A DNA stretch of 64,000 nucleotides from Pseudolysinimonas yzui. Its GTDB lineage: Bacteria > Actinomycetota > Actinomycetes > Actinomycetales > Microbacteriaceae. The notes beneath the pieces are model-generated. The model saw nothing but the letters and a program-made list of their open reading frames with translations, was not told the origin of the DNA and searched no databases. The stretch covers positions 124,001 through 188,000 of the forward strand of contig NZ_BNAI01000003.1 of NCBI RefSeq assembly GCF_014653215.1. The letters run 5' to 3'. The translations under genes and the position numbers were made by a program. Shown here piece after piece: positions 52,479 through 62,978 of the stretch. The first letter of the stretch is position 1. Every line of letters starts with the position of its first letter.

Positions 52479-54296
52479 CTAGCCGACCAGCTCCCACTCC
52501 CAGAAGTTCCAGAAGAACATCGGGGCGAGCGGAGCGGGAACGACGCCGTCGACGACGGTGTTGTCGTAGGCCGTCACGCCCGGGAACTGGAACACGGTGA
52601 CGCCGTAGGCGTCGGCCCAGAGGATCTTCTCGATCTCGATGAGGAGGTCGATCTGAGCCTCGGGGTCGTACTCGACCGCGAGCTGGTCGTACAGCGCGTC
52701 GACCTCTTCGTTTGCGTACCCGTTGAGGTTGTTACCACCGGTGCTGTAGAACGTGGCCTGCGACGAGGTCACCGCGGTGGACGTCGACTGCCAACCGAAC
52801 ACGACGGCGTCGTACGAACCGTCGCCCAGCTTCGAGCCCCAGTCGTCGTTACCGGCGTCGATCACGGTGAAGCCCGCCTGCGCGGCCGACTCGGCGATCA
52901 GCTGGTACTCGTTGACACGGCGCGGGTTGCTCAGCGCGTACATGAAGTTGACCTCGACCGGCGTGGTGACGCCCGCTTCGGCCAGCAGCGCCTTGGCGCC
53001 CTCGATGTCGACCTCGGCGTACTCGGCCGAACCGTTCTCGGCGATCATGTCGTCGTAGCCCGGAGCCCCCGGGAAGATGGTCTGCGAGTCATCGAGGACC
53101 GCTTCCGGGTTCAGGGGCTTGATCAGCTTCTCGATGATCTCCGCACGCGGGATCGTCTTGAGGAACGCCTGACGAACGAGCTGCGCCTTCTCGGCGTCGC
53201 CGCCGTAGGTCGCGGGGTCGAACGGGCCGCCGTTGTTGACGGTCAGGTCGACGTGCTCGTAGGTCGCGTCGGAGGTGGTGTCCACCGTGACGTCATCCAG
53301 GCCCTCGAGAGCGGTCAGGATGTCGGCGGTCGACTGCGGGGCGATGATGCTGACCTCGCCGTTCTCGAGCGCCTGCACCGCGGCGAGCGGGTCGCCGATG
53401 AAGCGGACCGTGATCTCTTCGATGACCGGCTTGTGCTCGCCCCAGGTGTAGCCCTCGTTGGCCGTCAGCGTCACGAACTCGTCCTGGACGAGGTCGGTGA
53501 TCACGTACGGGCCGTAGGACAGCACCAGGTCGGGGTCGGACGGCATGGAGACCATGTCGTAGCCGTGGCTCCAGAACGCCGAGAGCGGGCCGAGAACCTC
53601 GGTGTCGCCCTCTTCGATCGCGGTCGCGACCGCGGCGGCGGCGTCGGCGTCGGACGCCGCGTCATCCACCGACTGCTGGTAGGTCACGTGCGCCGGGATG
53701 AGCTGGAGGTTGAAGGCCAGCTCCCAGTCGACGAACGGCTCGGAGTAGGTCATCGTGATCGAGTTGCCGTCGACCTCGGGAACCTCGGTGACGAGGTCGA
53801 GCCCGCCGCCGATCGCCGCGGAGTCGAAGAAGACACCGGCGTCGATCTCGTCCTGGTTGAGGACCTCACCGGTCTCCGGGTCGACCTCCGGCTCGACGTT
53901 GTTGAAGGCACCGCTGTTCGCCGCCCACGACAGGAGGAGGTCCGCGGTGCTGACCGCGGTGCCGTCCGACCACTTCACGCCATCGGCGAGGGTGTACTTG
54001 ATGGTCAGCGGGTCGTCCGAGAGCTTCTCGTAGGAACCGAAGTCCGGGTTCTGGACCAGAGCCGGGGTGTCGTCGTAGTACGCGAAACTGTCGCTCATCA
54101 TGTAGATGATGTTGTTGTTCGCGGTGGCGTTACCGTCTGCCGTGTTGCCGTTGTAGGCGTAGAACGCCTGGTTCCACGCGACGCTCAGCGCGGTGCCTTC
54201 TTCGATCTCTGAGCCGCCCCCGGGGGCACAACCTGCGAGTACGAGAGCACCTGCTGCGATCGCGGCACCAGCGGCGCCGAATCTGCGAATACGCAA
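52479..54296 (-). CDS. ABC transporter substrate-binding lipoprotein, family 5 (peptide/nickel type)
   Basis: Extracellular solute-binding lipoprotein of 605 residues, first gene of the transporter set, 111 bp before the permeases. The signal peptide ends in VLAGC, Cys23. Family segments include TIKYTLADGVKWSDGTAVST, LLSWAANSGAFN and C-terminal FWNFWEWELVG. The frame is open to 54392, but the start is a TTG at 54296 with AGGAGG five bases upstream; no ATG or GTG gives a signal peptide in register. Such proteins bind peptides, nickel or sugars; the ligand is unknown. Confidence 0.9.
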   Translation of the reverse strand: MRIRRFGAAGAAIAAGALVLAGCAPGGGSEIEEGTALSVAWNQAFYAYNGNTADGNATANNNIIYMMSDSFAYYDDTPALVQNPDFGSYEKLSDDPLTIKYTLADGVKWSDGTAVSTADLLLSWAANSGAFNNVEPEVDPETGEVLNQDEIDAGVFFDSAAIGGGLDLVTEVPEVDGNSITMTYSEPFVDWELAFNLQLIPAHVTYQQSVDDAASDADAAAAVATAIEEGDTEVLGPLSAFWSHGYDMVSMPSDPDLVLSYGPYVITDLVQDEFVTLTANEGYTWGEHKPVIEEITVRFIGDPLAAVQALENGEVSIIAPQSTADILTALEGLDDVTVDTTSDATYEHVDLTVNNGGPFDPATYGGDAEKAQLVRQAFLKTIPRAEIIEKLIKPLNPEAVLDDSQTIFPGAPGYDDMIAENGSAEYAEVDIEGAKALLAEAGVTTPVEVNFMYALSNPRRVNEYQLIAESAAQAGFTVIDAGNDDWGSKLGDGSYDAVVFGWQSTSTAVTSSQATFYSTGGNNLNGYANEEVDALYDQLAVEYDPEAQIDLLIEIEKILWADAYGVTVFQFPGVTAYDNTVVDGVVPAPLAPMFFWNFWEWELVG

Positions 54297-54456
54297 TGTT
54301 CCTCCTGTGCAATGTGAGGCGAGGCACGGCGACGGACCTCGGCGTGCCACGCCGGATAGCTCGACCCTAGATAGGGGGTGAGTGCGGGTCAAAATTTGTG
54401 GGAGGAATCGTTACAAGGCGGAAACCAGGTCTGAGGATTCTTGCGCCGACGCGGGG

Positions 54457-54495
54457 ATTGTGCAGGAATCAGGCGCGCGACGCACAATTCCTGCA
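54457..54495. repeat. Interlocked inverted repeats in a divergent promoter region
   Basis: Two inverted repeats overlap: ATTGTGC (54457-54463) with GCACAAT (54482-54488), and TGCAGGAAT (54461-54469) with ATTCCTGCA (54487-54495). Both cannot form as hairpins at once. It lies between a transporter gene and the DCC-family gene, about 45 bp before the latter's -10, so it may be an operator pair. Confidence 0.5.
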
Positions 54496-54538
54496 AACAG
54501 GCCTCACCCGCTTGACGAATCGCCCGAAGCAGCCCGCG

Positions 54539-54544
54539 TAGCAT
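54539..54544 (+). promoter_or_regulatory. Probable -10 (TAGCAT) of the DCC-family gene, leaderless
   Basis: TAGCAT ends 6 nt before the GTG at 54551. TTGACG at 54512-54517 is a good -35 match but 21 bases away, longer than normal. Confidence 0.4.
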
Positions 54545-54550
54545 CGAAAT

Positions 54551-54934
54551 GTGGCCCCCCAGACGCCCCTTCTCGTCTTCGACGGCGATTGTGCGTTCTG
54601 CACAACCTGGGTGCGGCGCCTTGAACGGATGTTGCCGGTCTTCCCCGAGTCGCAGCCCTGGCAATGGGTCGACTACGAATCTCTCGGGCTGACCCGGCAC
54701 GACGTCACCCACTACGTCTGGTTGCTCGTCGACGGCCGACGCGACAGTGGCCACGCCGCGGTCGCCGCCCTGTTCCGAGCCCAACGCACGGTCGGGTGGC
54801 GCTTCCTCGGTCACCTGCTCGTCACCCCCCCCTTCTCCTGGGCCGCCGCCATGGCGTACGCGCTGATCGCGCGCTTCCGCCATCGCCTGCCCGGAGGCAC
54901 GCCGGCGTGCGCGATGCCCCGGCCGACCGCGTGA
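54551..54934 (+). CDS. DCC family (DUF393) thiol-disulfide oxidoreductase-like protein
   Basis: Protein of 127 residues with the family signature FDGDCAFCTTWVRRLE, Cys14 and Cys17, which resembles a thioredoxin-like CxxC redox site. The family occurs widely; its reaction is poorly defined. The second half has a hydrophobic stretch (PPFSWAAAMAYALIARF) that may touch the membrane. The stop overlaps the GTG of the following CPBP protease gene (GTGA), so the two are co-translated. Confidence 0.82.
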   Translation: MAPQTPLLVFDGDCAFCTTWVRRLERMLPVFPESQPWQWVDYESLGLTRHDVTHYVWLLVDGRRDSGHAAVAALFRAQRTVGWRFLGHLLVTPPFSWAAAMAYALIARFRHRLPGGTPACAMPRPTA

Positions 54935-55719
54935 CAGCCGCACCGCCGGCGGTGCCGGCCCGTCGCCGCATCGTCGCCGAGATCGTCATCGTGCTCGGGC
55001 TGTCGCTCGGGATGTCGGCGCTCTACTCGATCGTCACGCTCATCAACCGCGCGACCTACGAGACGCCGCTCGCCGACCAGACGGCGACGATCGTGGCGAG
55101 TCGCGACTCCCGCCCGATCTTCGACCTGTTGTACCAGCTGCTCGGCATCGCATCCGACCTGTTCCCGGTGGCATTGGTCTGCTTCCTGCTGTGGAGTGCG
55201 ACGAAGCCGCATCTCGGCCGCCTCGGAATCGACGCGAAGCATCCGGTGCGCGACACCCTCTTCGGCCTCGGCCTCGCCCTGCCGATCGGCATCGCCGGGC
55301 TCGGCATCTTCCTCGCCGGGCGCGCCCTCGGCATCGGCGTGGGCATCAGCGCGTCGAATCTCACCGAACAGTGGTGGACGATCCCGGTGCTGCTGCTCAC
55401 CGCGGCGCGGGCCGCCATCCAGGAGGAGGTGATCATGATCGGCTACCTGTTCGCCCGCCTCGGCGACCTCCGCTTCGGGCGGTGGGCGATCATCCTCACC
55501 TCCGCCGCCATCCGCGGCACCTACCACCTCTACCAGGGCTACGGCGCGTTCGTCGCGAACTTCGCGATGGGCGTCGTGTTCGGCTGGCTCTACACCCGAG
55601 GTGCGGAGCGACGGGTCATCCCGTTCGTGGTCACCCACTTCGCGATCGACGCCGTCGTGCTCGTCGGCGCACCCGCTGCGGCGAACGCCTGGCCGGAGCT
55701 GTTCGCTCCGCCGACCTAA
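54931..55719 (+). CDS. CPBP family intramembrane metalloprotease
   Basis: Polytopic membrane protein of 262 residues of the CPBP/Abi family, which includes Rce1-like prenyl-endopeptidases and bacteriocin self-immunity proteins. The diagnostic motifs are AIQEEVIMIGYLFARL (EExxx-R, about residue 165), RGTYHLYQG (His) and HFAID near the C-terminus. At least six hydrophobic helices are visible. GTG at 54931 is coupled to the DCC gene. The substrate is unknown. Confidence 0.88.
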   Translation: MTAAPPAVPARRRIVAEIVIVLGLSLGMSALYSIVTLINRATYETPLADQTATIVASRDSRPIFDLLYQLLGIASDLFPVALVCFLLWSATKPHLGRLGIDAKHPVRDTLFGLGLALPIGIAGLGIFLAGRALGIGVGISASNLTEQWWTIPVLLLTAARAAIQEEVIMIGYLFARLGDLRFGRWAIILTSAAIRGTYHLYQGYGAFVANFAMGVVFGWLYTRGAERRVIPFVVTHFAIDAVVLVGAPAAANAWPELFAPPT

Positions 55720-56756
55720 GCGGCCGGGTCTTCGGTCAGCGCCTCGTGGATGCGGCGCAGGTCTTCGAGCAGGAACCCGATCAGGATCCAGTGCTGGGAC
55801 GCAGGCACTCCGATCGCGAGTGGCGCGGTGAGGGCGGGGAGGGACTCCGTCGGTGGCTCAGCCGGATCGGCGACGGCTCGGCGCGTCACGCGTCGTGCGT
55901 CGTGCGCGGCTCGGCGCAACTGCTCCGCGATGGCACGAACCGTGGGCTCGGCGGCGAGCTGATCGTCGTACCGGTCATAGACCGCACGGGTCATGCCGAT
56001 CACCTGGGTGACGATCGGCGAGAAGCGCCGCAGGGTCGTCTCCAACCGCTCCAATTCGTCTCGTCGACGCCGTCCGCGCGGGTTCAGGGTCAGCGACTCG
56101 GCCGCGGTCGTCAGTGCTGCATCCGCCGACACCACCATCGGTCGCATCAGCCGCGCGGTGATCATCAACTCCTCGAGTTCCTGAAGCGTCTGGGGCGTCG
56201 CGAGGGCCCCGGCGAGCCGTTCGAGCGAGGCCGCGATCTCGTCGCCGAGCGCGTCGACCGCGCGATTCGCCGGCGCGAGCGCGACCGGCGGCACGAGAGC
56301 CAGGTTGACGACGAAGCCGATGGCCGCGCCGATGATCGTCTCGAGCACCCGGTCGACGGCGTAACTCGGAGTCGCCGCGCCGAGCCCCAGCACGAGGAGC
56401 GCGCTGATCGCGACCTGGTTCGATGTGCCGGTCGTCATCTTCAACAGCCAGGCGATCAGCAGAGCCGCCGCGATCGCGACGAGGATCACCCACGTCGCCT
56501 GCCCGAAGGCGAGCGCCAAAGCGGATGCCACCACGACTCCGGCGACGACACCCACCGTGCGCTCGATCGCCTTCGACACCGACTGGTTGAGACTCGGCTG
56601 CACCACGAGGAGCGCGGCGATCGCCGCGAACACCGGCAGATGCGCCGGGAACAGGGCCCCGGCGATCAGCCAGGCCGCGATCGTGGCGATCGCCGACTTC
56701 GCGACCTGCAACCACGGCTGCCGCCGCGAGGCCCGGAACGCCGCGAGAAGCTTCAT
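55716..56756 (-). CDS. FUSC/aromatic acid exporter family membrane protein
   Basis: Membrane protein of 346 residues. The N-terminal ~160 residues contain about six hydrophobic helices (AIATIAAWLIAGALFPAHLP, FAAIAALLVVQPSLNQSV, AVDRVLETIIGAAIGFVVNL), typical of the aromatic acid exporter/FUSC fold; the rest is a soluble helical domain with possible coiled-coil character (DALGDEIAASLERLAG, RRRRDELERLETTLRRF). Family members export aromatic carboxylic acids or are uncharacterised. ATG at 56756, 19 bp after the SRPBCC gene; its stop overlaps the convergent CPBP stop. Confidence 0.82.
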   Translation of the reverse strand: MKLLAAFRASRRQPWLQVAKSAIATIAAWLIAGALFPAHLPVFAAIAALLVVQPSLNQSVSKAIERTVGVVAGVVVASALALAFGQATWVILVAIAAALLIAWLLKMTTGTSNQVAISALLVLGLGAATPSYAVDRVLETIIGAAIGFVVNLALVPPVALAPANRAVDALGDEIAASLERLAGALATPQTLQELEELMITARLMRPMVVSADAALTTAAESLTLNPRGRRRRDELERLETTLRRFSPIVTQVIGMTRAVYDRYDDQLAAEPTVRAIAEQLRRAAHDARRVTRRAVADPAEPPTESLPALTAPLAIGVPASQHWILIGFLLEDLRRIHEALTEDPAA

Positions 56757-56775
56757 GGCTCCACGGTAGGCGCGA

Positions 56776-57240
56776 TCACGCGGTGAGGTAGCGCCCGAGC
56801 GTGTCGAGGATCTCGGCGGTGCCCTGCTCGCGCAGCGACCCGTCGAGATCGAATCCGTCGAGGTGGATGCCGTGCTCGCCGTGGGTGAGGCGGGTTCCGT
56901 CGTCGGTCGCCTCGAACTCGAACGACGCCACCGAGGTCGAGATGTGCACGTCGTCGAGCCACATGTCGTAGCTGATGACGATCCGGTTCTCGGCGACGAT
57001 GTCGGTGTAGGTCGCCTCGTAGCGCGACAGCGGTCCGTCGTGGAAGGTGCCTTCGGCGACATCCCTGCCGCCGACGCGGAAGTCGAAACGCCACTCCCCC
57101 GTCACCCAGTCGACGCTGTCGCCGAACCAGGCGCGCTTGCGCTCCTCCTCGGCGAAGGCCGCCCATACCGCGGCGATGGGCACCGGGTAGTCGCGCACGA
57201 GGGTGAACCCGGCGTGGCCGAGACCGCGTTCGACGGTCAT
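56776..57240 (-). CDS. SRPBCC (AHSA1-like) family protein
   Basis: START/Bet v1-fold protein of 154 residues of the activator-of-Hsp90-ATPase-like group. The pattern FTLVRDYPVPIAAVWAAFAEEE at the N-terminus and a Trp/Phe/Gly-rich beta core (GEWRFDFRVGGRD) are characteristic. Such proteins with an ArsR regulator and a DHFR-like reductase form a common actinobacterial trio of unknown function, as here. ATG at 57240 overlaps the upstream stop by 4 bp. Confidence 0.85.
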   Translation of the reverse strand: MTVERGLGHAGFTLVRDYPVPIAAVWAAFAEEERKRAWFGDSVDWVTGEWRFDFRVGGRDVAEGTFHDGPLSRYEATYTDIVAENRIVISYDMWLDDVHISTSVASFEFEATDDGTRLTHGEHGIHLDGFDLDGSLREQGTAEILDTLGRYLTA

Positions 57241-57893
57241 GCGCGGGCATCCCGGCTGAAGGTGAGGTGCGTGACCCCGCTCGGTGCGCCCTCGGTCGTG
57301 ACCCGGTAGCCGTCCTCCAGGCCGCGGAGGTCGTCCCACAGGCGGATGCCCCGCCCGAGCAGGATCGGCGTGATCGCGACGTGGAGCTGGTCCACGAGCC
57401 CGGCGGCGAGGAATGACCGCACGGTGGTCGGACCGCCGCCCACCCGAACATCGGCCCCGGCCGCGGCCTCGGTGGCGACGGCGAGCGCCTCCTCGGGGGT
57501 CGCCGTGAGGAAGTCGAAACTCGTGCCGTTCGCGAACCCGATCGCCGGGCGCGGGGCGTGCGTGAGCACGAAGACCGGCACCCCGAACGGAGGTTCTTCA
57601 CCCCACCAGCCGCGCCAGTCGGTGTCGTCAGGATGGGCGTGGAGGCCGAACATCGCGGCCCCCATGATCTCGGCGCCGATGCCCTCGAAGTAGCGGGCGG
57701 CGTAGTCGTCGTCGACGCCCGACTCGCCCTCCCCCGACGTGTCGTGCAGCACCCGTTCCCGGAAGGTGCGGGTCTGCGCGTAGGCGGCGGTGAGTCGCGC
57801 CCAGTCCTGCCCGAACGGCTCCTCGGGGGTCTGATCGGTCGTCGTGGCGAAGCCGTCGAGCGAGATCATCAGGTCGACACGAACGCGCGTCAT
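57237..57893 (-). CDS. Dihydrofolate reductase-like (RibD C-terminal domain) protein
   Basis: Reductase-fold protein of 218 residues of the RibD C-terminal/YyaP family. Motifs MISLDGFATT at the N-terminus, FVLTHAPRPAI in the centre, DVRVGGGPTTVRSFLAAGLVDQLHVAITP (NADPH-binding GGG) and LLGRGIRLWDDL at the end are typical. The substrate is unknown. Middle gene of the ArsR-reductase-SRPBCC unit, coupled at both ends by 4-bp overlaps. Confidence 0.88.
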   Translation of the reverse strand: MTRVRVDLMISLDGFATTTDQTPEEPFGQDWARLTAAYAQTRTFRERVLHDTSGEGESGVDDDYAARYFEGIGAEIMGAAMFGLHAHPDDTDWRGWWGEEPPFGVPVFVLTHAPRPAIGFANGTSFDFLTATPEEALAVATEAAAGADVRVGGGPTTVRSFLAAGLVDQLHVAITPILLGRGIRLWDDLRGLEDGYRVTTEGAPSGVTHLTFSRDARA

Positions 57894-58240
57894 GGGGTCT
57901 CCTTCGGAGGGTGCGGGGTGGTGCGGGAGAGATGGATGCCGAGCCGGTCGGCCTGGCGTTCGGCGGGGGTGCGCTGGCCGTCGAGCCAGAGATGCAGCAC
58001 GTCGAGCGCCCCGGGTCGCAGGCTCACGGTGCGCGAACGCCCGACCTTCTGCGACGTCACGATGCCCGCCTCCTCGAGGATGCGGAGGTGCTGCATGAGC
58101 GCCGGCAGCGTCATCGCGAACGGCTCGCCGAGCGCCGACACGATCGCCGGACCCTTCGCCAGCCGCTCGACGACCGCACGCCGCGTCGGGTCGGCAAGGG
58201 CGCGCAACACCGCGTCCACGTCTTCCCGATACTTAACCAT
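57890..58240 (-). CDS. ArsR family transcriptional regulator
   Basis: Winged-helix regulator of 116 residues. ALADPTRRAVVERLAKGP and the recognition region FAMTLPALMQHLRILEEAGIV followed by a QKVGRSRTVSL wing identify it. There are no Cys ligands, so it is not a classical metal sensor. A frame from a GTG at 58315 is open, but the ATG at 58240 has AAGGGA just upstream. CTTAAC is present twice (58232-58237, 58244-58249), 12 bp apart over the start codon, a possible autoregulatory site. First gene of its operon. Confidence 0.87.
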   Translation of the reverse strand: MVKYREDVDAVLRALADPTRRAVVERLAKGPAIVSALGEPFAMTLPALMQHLRILEEAGIVTSQKVGRSRTVSLRPGALDVLHLWLDGQRTPAERQADRLGIHLSRTTPHPPKETP

Positions 58241-58342
58241 TCCCTTAACTATTGCCCCACCGGGCGCGCGTGTCAACCCGACGTGCAATATGAGGAGGGC
58301 GCCGGGACGGTGCACGTGTCACGAGCGAAGAACCAGGAGCGG

Positions 58343-58415
58343 CCGAGGGCGAGGGCCGATCGAGTCAATCGGGGTAGGGGTCCCCGCTCTTGACTCGATC
58401 GGGCCTCACCCTCGG
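58343..58415 (-). terminator. Large inverted repeat downstream of gcvP, probable terminator or repeat element
   Basis: Two 26-nt arms (58343-58368 and 58390-58415) are complementary at 24 of 26 positions, with GATCGAGTCAA/TTGACTCGATC next to the loop; the 21-nt loop can itself pair (GGGG...CCCC). It starts 13 bp after the gcvP stop. There is no T-run, so either intrinsic termination without one or mRNA 3'-end protection is possible. Confidence 0.6.
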
Positions 58416-58428
58416 ACGCGGCACCGGA

Positions 58429-61208
<2,780 letters not shown>

Positions 61209-61212
<4 letters not shown>

Positions 61213-61567
61213 CCCTGCGTCAACTCCTCGTACTCGGCGGCCGACAGCAGCTCGGGCAGTTCGGCGAACTTCACCTTGATGAGCCAGGCGGCGCCCATCG
61301 GGTCGGCGTTGACCATCGAGGGGTCGTCGACCACGGCGTCGTTGCGTTCCACGACCTCGCCGTCGACCGGCGCGAACAGCTCGCCGACCGACTTGGTCGA
61401 CTCGATCTCGCCGACGACGCGGCCTGCGGCGACCGAGGCCCCGACGGCGGGCAGGTCGACATAGACGACATCGCCGAGCTTCTCGGCGGCGTAGGTCGTG
61501 ATTCCCACCGTCGCGACGTCGCCGTCGACGGTGACCCACTCGTGGTCTTTCGTGTAGCGCACTTCGG

Positions 61568-61571
<4 letters not shown>
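61209..61571 (-). CDS. gcvH: Glycine cleavage system H protein
   Basis: Lipoyl carrier protein of 120 residues that shuttles the aminomethyl group between P, T and L proteins. The lipoylated lysine is Lys60 in [12 protein letters not shown]; the N-terminus TKDHEWVTV and the [13 protein letters not shown] segment are typical. ATG at 61571 overlaps the gcvT stop by 4 bp; the stop overlaps gcvP. Confidence 0.96.
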
Positions 61572-62674
<1,103 letters not shown>

Positions 62675-62709
62675 GGAGTTCTCCATCGATTGCGAGTGGT
62701 GAGAACTCC
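62675..62709 (-). promoter_or_regulatory. Ribosome-binding-site sequestering stem of gcvT (riboswitch expression platform)
   Basis: In the mRNA GGAGTTCTC (62709-62701) pairs perfectly with GAGAACTCC (62683-62675), covering the gcvT Shine-Dalgarno GGAGAA and abutting the GTG start. Its 5' arm directly follows the last paired strand of glycine aptamer II, so ligand binding could disrupt it. Confidence 0.65.
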
Positions 62710-62710
62710 C

Positions 62711-62888
62711 CCTCTGTCATGGTGCCTGAGAGTTTCGCGCTGCGAGCGCTTTCACCGACGGCGGCCCGGCGGATGCCCGGGCGCTTTCCAGAGTGGCCTT
62801 GTGCGATGCGGTACGTGTACCTGAGAGATTGGCGGGGAGGCTTGCTCCTTCGGTGCCCAAGCGCGTTCCTTGGGCTCTCCCGCATCGC
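62711..62888 (-). ncRNA. Tandem glycine riboswitch (two aptamers)
   Basis: Glycine-sensing leader of the gcv operon. Aptamer I runs from 62888 to 62803, closed by GCGATGCGG pairing with CCGCATCGC, and holds GGAGAG, CACCGAAGGAGCAAG and CAATCTCTCAGG. Aptamer II runs from about 62802 to 62711 with CTCTGGAAAG, GGTGAAAGCG and GAAACTCTCAGGCACC, closing near GACAGAGG. These are the conserved core blocks of glycine aptamers. The short linker between the two supports cooperative binding. It should switch on gcvT-gcvH-gcvP when glycine is abundant, here probably at translation initiation. Confidence 0.93.
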
Positions 62889-62917
62889 GTGCGGCCCGAT
62901 CTTCGATTGTGGATGTC

Positions 62918-62923
62918 AGCCTA
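62918..62923 (-). promoter_or_regulatory. Probable -10 (TAGGCT) of the gcv riboswitch transcript
   Basis: TAGGCT on the minus strand lies about 30 nt before aptamer I, placing the transcript start near 62911. No clear -35. It is back to back with the promoter of the rightward membrane-protein gene. Confidence 0.45.
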
Positions 62924-62944
62924 GCCCCGCAACCCCACGCGGCG

Positions 62945-62950
62945 TACCCT
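62945..62950 (+). promoter_or_regulatory. Probable -10 (TACCCT) of the rightward membrane-protein gene
   Basis: TACCCT would give a leader of about 20 nt that contains the AGGGAGG ribosome-binding site before the GTG at 62979. Confidence 0.4.
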
Positions 62951-62978
62951 GACCCGCAACGAGCCCCAGGGAGGCGCC

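Noticed and set aside
55191-56786. A 531-codon plus-strand frame across the CPBP and FUSC genes
   Set aside because: It spans two well-supported genes in other frames and is low-complexity Arg/Asp-rich sequence typical of shadow frames.
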